Assembly (NCBI RefSeq): GCF_036370855.1
Contig: NC_088132.1
Coordinates: 58,814,841 to 58,878,840, forward strand
Direction of reading: 5' to 3'
Source of the DNA: Dromaius novaehollandiae
Taxonomy: Eukaryota; Chordata; Aves; Casuariiformes; Dromaiidae
DNA length: 64,000 bases
A program made the translations under genes and the position numbers. The notes beneath the pieces are model-generated. The model searched no databases. It had not been told where the DNA came from and worked only from the letters and a program-made list of their open reading frames with translations. This document shows positions 37,897-49,800 of this stretch, piece by piece; within the stretch, counting starts at the first letter, position 1, and every line of letters starts with the position of its first letter.

Positions 37897-40800
37897 TATA
37901 TATGTATAGCATGTATAGATGCAGTAATACAGATAGCATGAACTTTCAATCTGGATGTATTACAAATTTGAAAAAAATGCATGCATACTGTGTTTTTAAG
38001 CTGGCCTCTTAACTGATTTTTTTCAGTAAATTCCTGGACAGCTCCCCTTCTTACATTTTACATCTGAACACAATGAAGAGTTAATGGAAAAACTGGTCAG
38101 CTACACCTGGCTTCTTTTGGAAGCTTCCCCCCCCCCCCCCCCCCCCACACACACACTTCTGATACAAATGTACTTTTCAAGGTAAATAAAATGCTCTAGC
38201 CTCACGGGGAAATCTATTCAAAAGAACTTCTTTCGACCATCTATCTCCAGCCAACATCAGAAGAAGTAATGTTAATTCGCATCTCTACCCAGTGTAGCTC
38301 TGACAGTAAGACATAAAATAAAAAGGCCTATCCAGGCAGTGCCATTTGAAGGAAAGACAAAAAGGGTGCTGTATTCTGAGGCAGGCTGAATTTCAGGGTT
38401 GATATGAGTACCTTGTAATCTGTCTGCGAGAGTCAAAGACATGGGCCTTTGAAGTAAGGTCTCTGTAAAAATATTAAACTTGGTTCCCATGGCTGAATGT
38501 GTGTGGTGTATGATAACTCTTATGCAGTGAAGACTGAAGGTCAATGCAGTGCTCACAATACAAGTCTGAGTAACTAGTGATAGAGTTACATCATTATAAA
38601 AGGTGGAATTGCTGACCATTCATCTGTCTCTCTGTCGGTACTCCTCAGTCCTATCCAGGCTGTAAAATGGTCAGATTCCTCTCTGCTGTGCCCAAATTCT
38701 GAGCATCGGGCTAGGCAACAACAGCATTGGGACAGGTATGACAAAACAAAGTGCCAACTGATAGGTTGGAAGGGACCTCTGGAGGTCATCTTTTTCAACA
38801 CCCTGTTCAAAGTGGGTCCAACTAGATGAGGCTGCTCAGTGTCTTGTCCAGATGAGTTTCGAATATATCAGAGGATGAAGATCCCATGACCTCCTTGGGC
38901 AACCTGTTTGGGTGTTTGATAGCTCTTAGAGTGATTTCCCCCCACCCCCCAACATCCAATTAGAATTTGCTGTGTTCCAACAAATCTAATCCTGTGTAAT
39001 AAAACCAGCAGCATCCTTCTTTTCCCAACAGCCCCATGTACATTTAAGCTGTTACACTTTGTAAATTACACATTAATTAGGACAGAACTTGGCTGCATTT
39101 GCCTGATATACTGCTCAAGTCTGGTTTTCAAATCTTTATTACACCTGATGTGAGACTGAAACTTTCCAGAAGGATAGACTGGACTGCAAAATTTAAGGGG
39201 AAAAGGAAGAAGATTGATTTCTGCTGTCCTGAAGCCACCTGAGAAGACTGTCTCCCCATCTACTTCTGAGAATACAGAAGGCATGGTGGTAGCTGGGGTG
39301 CTCCAGTATGGATTCCTGAAAGAGGCGTTCTGAGGCAAATCTCAGGCAAGAAAGTTTCATCTCTGTATTCAGAACCTCAGCTCAGTAGGGCAGACTTCAG
39401 ACAATTCCATCACTTCAGACCTTGATACTGAGCTGTCGTTTCTTCTTCCTCATTTTGTTTGGCTGGTTTTGGTTCTTAGGCAGCTTTTTTTATTGATGCT
39501 GTTGGAATTTTGAAATCAAGTATGAGAGCAAGTACACATTACTTGACCTACTGTTTTCCTGTGTTTACCTTCAAAGAAAACTTTGAGAATGGGATATATT
39601 TGGCTTGAAAATAAATTCAGTTTTGATATAGCCACACTTGTTTGTTTTCCTTCACTTAGCCAAACACTTCCACTAAGTAATGAAAAAGTGGATGGCTTTG
39701 CATCAGCTCTTAACTTTACAGTTGACACTGAAGTAAAATGGGCACAGCAGTCAACCTTCCTGTTTTGATTTGCACACAGATAGTCAACACTTATGCATTA
39801 GCATTCTTTGAACACCAAAAGTAAAATGCATAATGGATTTCTGTGCTTAAAAAAACCCCCATCCTTTGATCAAATTCAATCCGTTTTTTGCCTCTATTAT
39901 AAGATGTTAGTCAAGGTTAAAGAAGTTAACAGGCAATGCCAGATTCACTGGTTTCTTTCAAAGCTGCCTCTGCATTTTTATTCGTAGAAATACTGTGACA
40001 ATAAAAATCAAAATAACATGAGAATTTCTGTTCTGCTTATTTAATATTTATGAACATTAGTGGCTTTATAAAATTCCCATTACTTCTCAAAATTAATTTC
40101 TTCAGTTACCTGGTTTGGCAGCTTCAGGATTTTCAGTTGTTTTCAGGACCCAGTATATGTCTCCCACTAACACCTATTGTGCAGACAATATTTGAGATGA
40201 CCTTAGAACTTAGTTGTTTGCTTTTGGTCAGAGAGCAAATCAGTTGCTTGTGTGACTGTAGCTCTAGTCTGATCACTTGGTAGTAGTGTTTCCTCAATGA
40301 ACTTAAACTTACTATGTGCAGTTCTTGTGTGTATTAAATGCATGTTCCATGCCAACCTTTTAAAGACTTAAATCTGGGATACTGCCTTCCAGAATGATTT
40401 TTAAAAGGCCTCTAGTTTTAGACTTCTTGCATCCTGTGCAACAACGCTTAAGCCATTTTGGGCAACTCTTTATCCAACAATTTGCAAATATTTTGCCATT
40501 TTAGACTGTGAAGAACCTGCTGTATGCTATCTAATGTGTCAGTAAGGATTTTTATCAGAATTGTTTTAGACCTTTTTTATAAAGTTAGCTTAATTCTTTT
40601 CAGGCTGACTTCAGAGATGGCAATAAGAGCAAACCTGTGTTTATGGTATATTTGGAAATTGATGTGGGACACTTGTGCAAATTAGCATGTGAAATTTTGC
40701 TTTGTATTGCCCTTTTTTATAAATGTATAAATAACTGTCTGCCTTACTGGTTTGTCTGCTAGCTAATAAATGATTGTTTCTTTTTTTATTGAGAATGTTT

Positions 40801-43800
40801 TAATTGCATGTGTGATGCAACACTTCTTTTGAGTACCTTGTTTTTTTTAAGGTTTGATGTGCACAACTTCCACCCTGGTTCTTGTTACTTGCTTGCCCTT
40901 GCATGCATTTTTATTGAACTTCTGTTTTTCCAGAGATTGCTAAACATTGGGAAATACTTATAGGCCAAAATAAATTATTTGTGGCTTTATGAAAAAGTTA
41001 ACTGGTTTCTAACAAAATGTTATCACAAATAAACATCCGCTCATCCCCAATTTGTTGCTGTTGCTGGTTTTTCTTTCCTGTACCCTTTCCTTACTATTTA
41101 TGTAAGGATAATAACAAATAATCTTGTGTCAGCTGGGTTTTTTATTGAAGTATGCAGGTCTCCAGCTGTGCTGTACCATGCATGGCTTGAAGACATACTG
41201 AAGAGAAATCAAAGAAGGTACTTCTTGCTTCTAGGAAAATTTGGGAACAGTACAGCCATATCTCTTTTGTAGCTGAATTCTTTTCTAAGGCAGATAAATA
41301 CTTTTATTTTTCATCTTTAGTAGTTGTGCGATTTTTCTTCACTGCTCCTCAATTTTGGTTAAGGTTGAAAAAGTGAATACTTTTGGTAGGAAGACTTAGT
41401 GCCAACTTGATTGTAAAATGCAACCATTTTTGGCTATTTTCTTCATTATGTTCCTAATCTACAGAAGATGTTTTATGATAGATGTGGCTGTTGCGTGTTG
41501 AATTATGATCTTTGCCTAGTAACCTCGAAAATCAACACATTAAAGCAACATTTAATTTCTACCATTAGAGCGACATTTGAGCACTCGTACTCTGTTCTGT
41601 TGCGCACACATTCTAAAGCTGAAATAAGTAACTAGGAAAACATAGTGTACAAAAACATGCATGGCTTTTATCGTCCTTACTGTGATATAGCAGCATTTCT
41701 TCATTAACAGGCTGTAGCGTATGAAGACAATGGCTGGAACACAGCTCTTGTTGGGATTTCATTCTTAACATGTGTTGACTTAGCAGAAGTCCTAGCATGG
41801 TACCCAGTGAAATTAACAACAAATGTTTGGAGCAGATGCATATTCCCCCCCCGCCTTACTACCTCTGTCTTCCTTACAAGCAATCCTCTCTTTTTCTTGA
41901 ATTGTGCACCAGTTGTGGCAAATGATTTTAAATTAAGGTGTCTAAGTAAGTGTATACCACCAAAGAAGAGGCTAAGCATGCTAGCCTTTTGTTGCCATCA
42001 ATTTAAACAGCAGTGTTGTGTACGTTATTGGAGTAAGACAGCCTTTAGGCAAGCTAAGCTTTGAGGGACAACTTATAGAATAAGTTGGAGAATTTTATTT
42101 TCTGGAAGTAGGAAGCTTCTGCCAGCTTTGAGGTCAATAGGTGATCCTGTTGTGAGAGTACTAATAGAAGATAATGCTGTAGCAAAAAGATAAATGAAAT
42201 GCTTCTTTACAAGTGATAAATCAGGGGAAATGTTTTAAAACTGAATTCTCAATGGAACAGACTCTAGAAAAGCAATAGAGTGCCAGAACTAAATGGTATT
42301 CTGCTGAGTGTTAAGGAAAATAAAATGAGAAACTGCTCAGTCTGAGTTAGAATGTACTTTGGTCAGCCTCATACCGGAGGAGTGAAAGTGATGACTATCA
42401 CACTCGCTTCAGAAAAAGCTCTTAAAAGGATTCAAGGATTTAAGACACCAGAAAGTATAAGTTCTATACCAGGCAAGTAGATAAAAACTTTATGAAAAAC
42501 AGTTCTCAATGCTTCCCCACCCCCCACAAAAAAAAAAAAAAAAAAGGAAAAGAAAAGAAAAGCACAAGCACGTGCATTTGTGGAGAAATTTGTGTCTGTC
42601 TTAACTTCAGTAGATTTATGAGATAGTGAATATGTGGGGAGAAGATGATATGATTGACTCATGATGCAAATTCCCCCAAACTGTCTTTCAGTTGCAAATC
42701 TCTATCATGGTTTGGTTCAAAGGGAATAATAAGTAACCAGGAGAGTGATGAACAGACATACAGACACACAAACCTGCTAGACAAGCAGTAACAGAGCCAA
42801 TAATGAAGACTTAAGCTCTTCAGCCACTAATTGAAGGGCCACTAAGAAACTTTGAAGAGGGTCAACCTGAACTTAGATAAGAAGGGAGAAACTAGACAAA
42901 CATGAGTATTATGGATATTTGAGGGGGCTTGGGGTACTACACAAAGCTTATTAAGCAGTATTTAGGGGAAGGGGAAAAGGTGGGGAGAAAGGGGGACCAG
43001 GGAGGAACAAGGGAGGGGAGTAAAGAAGAGGAAGGATAAAAGAGGCCAGTTATGCATAAGTAGCTGCTGGTCAGTATGCTTGTCCCACTGAGCCCTGTGC
43101 CTGATGACTGTCCTATCTTCTTAAACTCTTTCTTAACTGTCTTTCTGTGTAATTTCACTCTCTATCCCATGTGAATGCTGCAATGTCTAGGTGCCGGCAA
43201 CTGGAAAGACTAAGCTGAGGGTATTACGTGCCAGCAACTGGAGTCAGACCATAGGTGATAGTGACTTGTGTGTCTGCGGTGCCAGCAACTGGAGTGCATG
43301 ACGGTGCCAGCATTAGCAACTAGAGGGACTGCAAGTCGTAGGGTTTGTGCATCTGGGGTGCCGACAGCTGGGGAGGCCAGAGTGGGGTGAAATCAAGTGT
43401 CAGCAACTGGAGCCAGACCATGGGTGATAGGGGCCTATGCATTTGTAGTACTAGTAACTTGAGTGAGTGAAAGTCTTAAGTGTCAGCAACTGCAGTGGAG
43501 ACCGCTCATCACAGAACCTGAGTCTGGGATGTGTTTTCCCCTAGTCCAATGTGCGTGGGCATGTAATTCATTAGGAAACTTCAGGCTGGGCTAGCTGATG
43601 AATAGAAGGAAAAACTGTCTTTGGAAAGACTCAGCCAAAGGTCAGTAAGGGAGCCCAGAGTCCAGGCATGCATATTAGGCAGGCTGAGAACCTGTGCTGG
43701 TATTCAAGGGATCTGTGGAGTGAAGGGGGATGCTTGTGAGATGAGCATGTGAGTGCATGCATCAAGCTGGACTAGCTGGGGGGTAGGAGACCCATATACC

Positions 43801-46800
43801 TGGTAAGAGGCCCAGGATCCAGGCAAGGATATTAGCTGGGCTGAGAGCCCCTGCAGATATTTGAGGGATCTGAGAATGTGGGTGTACTTGTGAATCTAGA
43901 GAGTGAGGACATGCGTTTTCAGTAGTGAACTGCAATCATGGTAATCTGCAGAGGAGGAGCAGGACTTGGCTGTCTGTACCTGTATCTGTTTTATGTGAGT
44001 TCTGATAGTGTTATATCTGAGTGTTTTTAAAGGTAGTGCTCTATCTGTGGCAGTTTGCATAGCTGGCCATGTTAGTGGGCATGCATATATATATTTGTAT
44101 GCCTCCCTGGGATACATGCTCAGCCTTGCTAACGTCTGAACCAGCAAACGGGAAAGCAGCAGCCACATCCATCGGCCTGGGGTGGAGAGACCTCAAAGTC
44201 TCAGGCTGCAATGGGCTGTGCTCCAGCAGTTGAGAAGGAGGAGTCCCTGGGCCTTGGAGTCTACTGGAGGCTGCTGGAGGCAGTGGCCTTAATAACTTTT
44301 CTTAACGGCTATGGTAATTATTTCATCCCCTGGCCCCTCCTGACTTTCTTAGAATTCCAGGGTGCACAGCTCCCGGCTGCAGTCCGCTGCTCTAGTGTCA
44401 CTTCTGCGAGGGAGCACCCACTCTTATTTGCACACTCTGGGCACTGGGCCTTTTAGCAACTCTAATGCTGTATTTGGATGGCCAGCTAGCGCATGGTGGG
44501 GTCTGAACAGTCTGGAAGTCTGTTCCATAAGCACATATATGCTTGTTCCAGTCATTAGCAGCACTGCAGGCTGTTTCAGCTAAGTGTCTTCGAGAGCTAA
44601 CTATCTTTAAATTCATTGTTTGAACATTTTCCAGTCTGCCAGCCTATCTTTAAATGCTGTTACAGGTGTCTGTGAAGGGCTAATGGAGTCTTTACTGGGG
44701 ACTGTCGGCAGTCTCACTCATTAGTCTAGCAGCCAGCTGCTCATCAGTTATGCTTTCAAACCCATTGTTGCTTCAGCCACAGAGCTACAATAAGATTTTT
44801 TTTTGGCTTTTGTAGCATTGCTCTGGCCTACAGTACATAAGCCATAGAGTTTCTGTTCAGCAGATTTTTGTTATTTTAGTGCAGGGCTCATAAGATCTTA
44901 TGTTTGAAAGAGAGGATGATAAGACTCTTGTCTAGTTTTTGTAGGAATTCTCATACAAGAGTTTTTCTTTCTTACCTCAGAAGGCTCTAACGTAAGAAAT
45001 AGAGGTAGTAACTATCGCTAATCAAGTTCAGCTATTTTCGTCCTGGGCAATCATTTTTAAGATGAAAAGTGTAAATCACTGAGTATTTCTGAGGAATGAA
45101 ACCTTTCTGATATCTCTGTATTCTATTAGGAGTTGATGTATAAGGTGGCAGGATAGTTCTGAAATGCTGGAAATAGCTGCAATTGCTGAGATATGCTGCA
45201 GTGTTACAGATAGGTGTAGTTTCTAAGGCATGATATTTCAGCCTCAGAGTATTTCATTTGTGTATGTCAAAAAATGGTTGGAAAAGATGCAGATAAGCGG
45301 GGCCAGGTCATCATTTGCCAAGTCAGCGGTATTTAGTTATGATTTCTGATGTGTTTTGAGGTGCCTTTATATTTAAAATGTCACACCTCTCTCCATATTT
45401 TTGCTCTTGATTTCAGCCTTGTTAGGAACACATTGTCCTCTGTCTTCCAGATCACAGAACGGGGAAGTGTTTCATGTTGCAAGCACTACACAAAGCAAGA
45501 TGTAAATTGTAGGTTTCCCCCAAGCACATTTAAGAATGAAGTAAGATCATAGCACGACTGAACTGATCTGCTTTGGTAAAGCTCAGTTGACAGCTTTCAA
45601 TCTATGCAGTAGCTATTTCCTTGGTTTGATAAGATAAAGATATGATAAAGAAATACAGAGGAGATGGTAAACATAGAAATAAGCAGGAGAGGACTGAAAC
45701 AACCCCTGAAAAAACTGAGAGATACTAAAAACTTCTTTTAAGCTGTATTCTCATAGATAGAGCAAGTTACAGAATTGCCTGTGGTGCTTGAAACTAGATA
45801 TTACAGTAAATACTGATATTGTTAAGCATTAGATTATGGATGCTGAATTTGAAATTTAATAGGGTACATTGTTTCTCTGGTTAAGCAAGTGATATAAACC
45901 TTCGTTAAGTAGAAAGCTCTGGAAGGTATTATTAATAGATGATATCATCATGTTTGAGAATGTGAGCAGATCACTATTAAATCCTGCAGTTCCCATAAGC
46001 AGTAACTGTCCTTATCCATATTCATGTCTGAATAAAATTAGATTGTTTATACTGATTCATAAAATGCCACGTGTGTATATGGCAAACAGTGCACTGTAAA
46101 GACAAACAAACAAAACACTGCAACGTAGAATAGCTTCTCCTTCCTAAATGTCATAAATACTGCAAGCCATGTATCAGATTTTCAGTTTATCTGTAATGCT
46201 TCCTTTAAAACAGCTGGACTAGTTCTTACAGAGTTATAAAAAAATGCTTACTAGAATAGGAGACTATTTCCTTAAAACTGTCTTTTGTTTTTTTAGCCTC
46301 CTCCAGGAAATGTGAAAATGCCTAATGTACCCAGTACCCAGCCAGCAATAATGAAACCAACAGAAGAACCACCTGCTTACACACAAATTGCAAAGGTTTG
46401 TCTGTAACTTTCAGGCAGTAGGTTCCTTCTAATTATAATCACATAAACACTCTTCTGGAACAATGTGTCTTTTATGAAAAAGCATTACTTTCCTAATGAT
46501 TTGGGAAAATGAATACTGTTTTTAGGTAGACAGTTATTGTATGCATTCATGCAATATTAGGTCAGTCTTTGTTCATCACTGGAGACGCATAATTATAGAA
46601 AACAGACTTGGAATATTTATTCTGTGTTCATACTTTTAGCAATATCTAGCCATGCTTGTTTTATTCAGGAGCATGCCTTGGCCCAGGCAGAACTGCTGAA
46701 GCGTCAAGAAGAACTAGAAAGAAAAGCAGCTGAACTAGATCGCAGAGAAAGGGAAATGCAGAGTCTCAATCAGCAGGGGGGTATGTATAAAAAATATTTT

Positions 46801-49800
46801 TTTAGATTGTAGAAATTTAACTTTCTTAGAAACTGCTTTTGTTTTGTAGTCGCAGTGTAAAACAGGTCACGGAGGGTTTTCTAGAGAAGGTTTCTTATGT
46901 CGTTTGCAACGATGTATAATGTGACTGGTCTGTCTTGTGCAAGATTTCATAATGCAAATTTCAATGTGGCCTTTGTTACTGTCTGCTGTCACCTATTTTT
47001 GTTCTTGGTTAAAATCTGAGTAATACTATCAACTAGAAATGGACCATTTTGAAAAGAAGAACTATAAGTAACTTCGTAAGTAACAACTGATTATTCTGTT
47101 AGTATTTATAGCTATAGAAGAACTTTCCTGCTTTGAAAGATTTTCTCATCTTTTTCTATGTTATAGACATCACATTCTATGCAAATAGCAGAAAGAGTAT
47201 AGCTGTTAGGAATTTTTCCTATGACACTTTGTATAATCAAGATCAGTGCCTCATTCTGCCAAAACTGTCATGTGCTGTGCAACACCATCAGTTTTCGCGC
47301 TGCAATTTTTGAAAGGAAAGATTTGCATCCTCTTAACTGAAGATACTTTACTAGAAATAGATAAATGGGGAATATTTCTTTTCAAAAGGAAGAACTTCAG
47401 ACTGAAATCAGGAAAAAACCCCCCCAAATATGCTAAAATACTGCACACAAGTTTGACTTTGTGTGCTATTTTCACCTATATCTAGACTTCAGACAGTTGT
47501 ATTTCTGCATGTTATTTTCTTTGCTCGTATCAAAATTGTAACATATAATAGTAAAATTTCAGATTGCATGATTGCTTAGGAATTCAAAATCTCAGGGCAT
47601 TTCTTGGCAGTCAGGTGCTAATATCTGAGAATGGGGAATCACTATTCTTCTTTTAAGGAAAAAAATCGTGGGTATTGTGCCTTCATTACAAATTTTTATT
47701 TTCTCAGTATTTATCCTTTTTGTTCTTTTAATTAAATCTCTATATTTCTTTTCCTAGATAATGATTTTGTTTTGTCATATTTTCATTTCAACATCCATAT
47801 ATTTCCCTTCATATAATTTCAGTAACTTTTATTGATGGTTCTGTATTGATTACTCATCTCTTCCAGGCTTTAGGGACAGGTTTTTTCCATTCGTCTGTAT
47901 TTTAAGGAACATAACTCTGATACCCCATGCATGTTTTACGATCTCTGAAGTGATTATTTACTATCATCATGAGGTTGCAGTTGTTCACATCGAAGTGCTT
48001 GAGGAGTGTGTGAAGAATCTAAAAGATTCTTTAGGAAGGCTGAACAGAGAAGAGAGAGCTCTTAAAGCCTAAAAGAGGAAATTAGGTTTTAACCAAATGA
48101 CTGTGTAAAAGATGCTGCAAATCAGGAATTGTATGTTGTGACTGAGGACAACAGTATTCTTTTCTGATTGATTTCTTTCTTTTGCATGTTCCTTCAAACT
48201 CCTTTTGAAACGCTATAGAGGTGTCTTGTTTGGAAGGAGAGGGTCTTTTGCAGTAGAACTCTAGCTATTTGCATTTAATTTAAAAGTCTGGCTTTACATG
48301 TAGGATATTTTAACTGAATGTAATGCACTGCAATGCAAAGATGCTGAAGCTGGTAGGTCTGCTCAGGTTGGTGTCTTCAGACTTCTCAGCTCAAGTCCAG
48401 TGCAGTGTTGTGCTTGAGCTGATTAAACTGTGCTGCTTCCTATTTTAGCTGGTTCATTTCATCATGGCTGAAAAAACCCTTACTGTGCTTGCATGAAGCT
48501 GGTTTGGGAATGTCCTCATTCGAAGTGTAGGCATATCGCTGAAGTTGTGTTAATAAGCCTTAAGGTGGTAGCTCATTGTGTTGAACGACATAACTCTGAG
48601 CTAGCTCTTTGCTCAGTCAAGCTCTGATCTTGGAATATGAGTATCCAAAGAGTATTTGGAGAAAGAGCACTTGGATTTTGATGTCAAATCATCTCAACAA
48701 GCTGTCTTTCAGCCTTAGCTGAATATTTTGATAGCTGGGCCAACGGGGAGGAAAAAAAGCACATCAGATACTATTCTTACGTAATAGCTTGAATTATTGT
48801 AACATATCTGAATTTTTCTATAACTGTGCCCTGAAACTGTCAGCCCTGAGAGAAACCCCCATATATTGCAGAATAAAGATCTGAATTGTCAGATTTTTTT
48901 ATATAAGAAATCCCGGAATAGTTTTTAATATGGAGGGGAATATTACTTGGTTACCTTCTGTATCCTCCCTCTCTAAGTCACCTGTTCCCAATGGCTTGGT
49001 AAATTGATAAAAGGTCAGTCAGGAGAGGAAGAAAACACAGCAGTGTTTTAGACCTGTTTGGACAGAACCGTCACCTTCATCTTGTCTGAATGGGGAAAGA
49101 GGTAACTTAATGCAAGTGTTTTAGGTCTGGAAGTTTTCTGTTCTTACCAGACGAACTGCTAGTAAAACTATGGTTGAAGATAGAAATTGCAAGCAAAAGC
49201 TTGTCAGAATTTCAAAAGAAGTCTTTAGGTTAGCCTCTAGTTTAGCTCCACTTTTGGAATATGGTGATTAATGTACCTATGGCATTCAGAATTTGAAATG
49301 CTATTGTTAAGGTTTGTTGTATCTATCTCAGCTGAATCTCTGAATGCGCTTGTTATGACTTGCATTCAGCAGAATGTATACTCTAGAATGTGAGTAGATC
49401 AGTGTACAGGAAATCCAAGGTGACTGACACTGTGTTGTCTTTGGTTGTGTCCTCACTTTATCACTCAACTTTGTATCAAAATATATTGATGCTGTAGGGC
49501 ATCTTTTTGAATTGTAGTTGAGACCATCTTAGTAGAAGTCTTTCTTCAGGCACATGTGCTTTTAAGCAAAGCTTTGATGGTAAAATTGGGAACCAGTTCC
49601 AAGCATTAGAGATATGTAGGTGTTACAAATAGGAGGATTCTGAATATAGAAATTGCCTTTCACTCCCCAGTCTTTGTGTTCCACAAAGTATGGGGGGACT
49701 GAGGGAAGTGTGCATGTAAAAGTCAAGGAACTCTGAGAAATAGTTTTTCTGCCATTTTTCGAATCTGGGATTTTGGCAAGACTTCTGTTTTCACATGATG

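Larger units (their letters stand above)
36426..46296 (+). other. SCAMP1: SCAMP1 intron 2 (9,871 bp)
   Basis: GTAAGC to TTTAG. No coding exon is seen. It contains (TG)22 at 37851, a C20/(AC)5 tract at 38127, a minus-strand CR1 fragment at 38763, an A18 tract at 42528, and the LTR-retroelement-like block and tandem array at about 42.7-44.6 kb. It is the most repeat-laden part of the gene. Confidence 0.9.

Noticed and set aside
43190..43495. Possible CRISPR-like array
   Set aside because: Repeats are imperfect, spacers irregular and related to each other, and the sequence is a vertebrate intron.
46624..46812. 62-codon frame taken as a stand-alone small protein
   Set aside because: It is SCAMP1 exon 4 with intron sequence on both sides.
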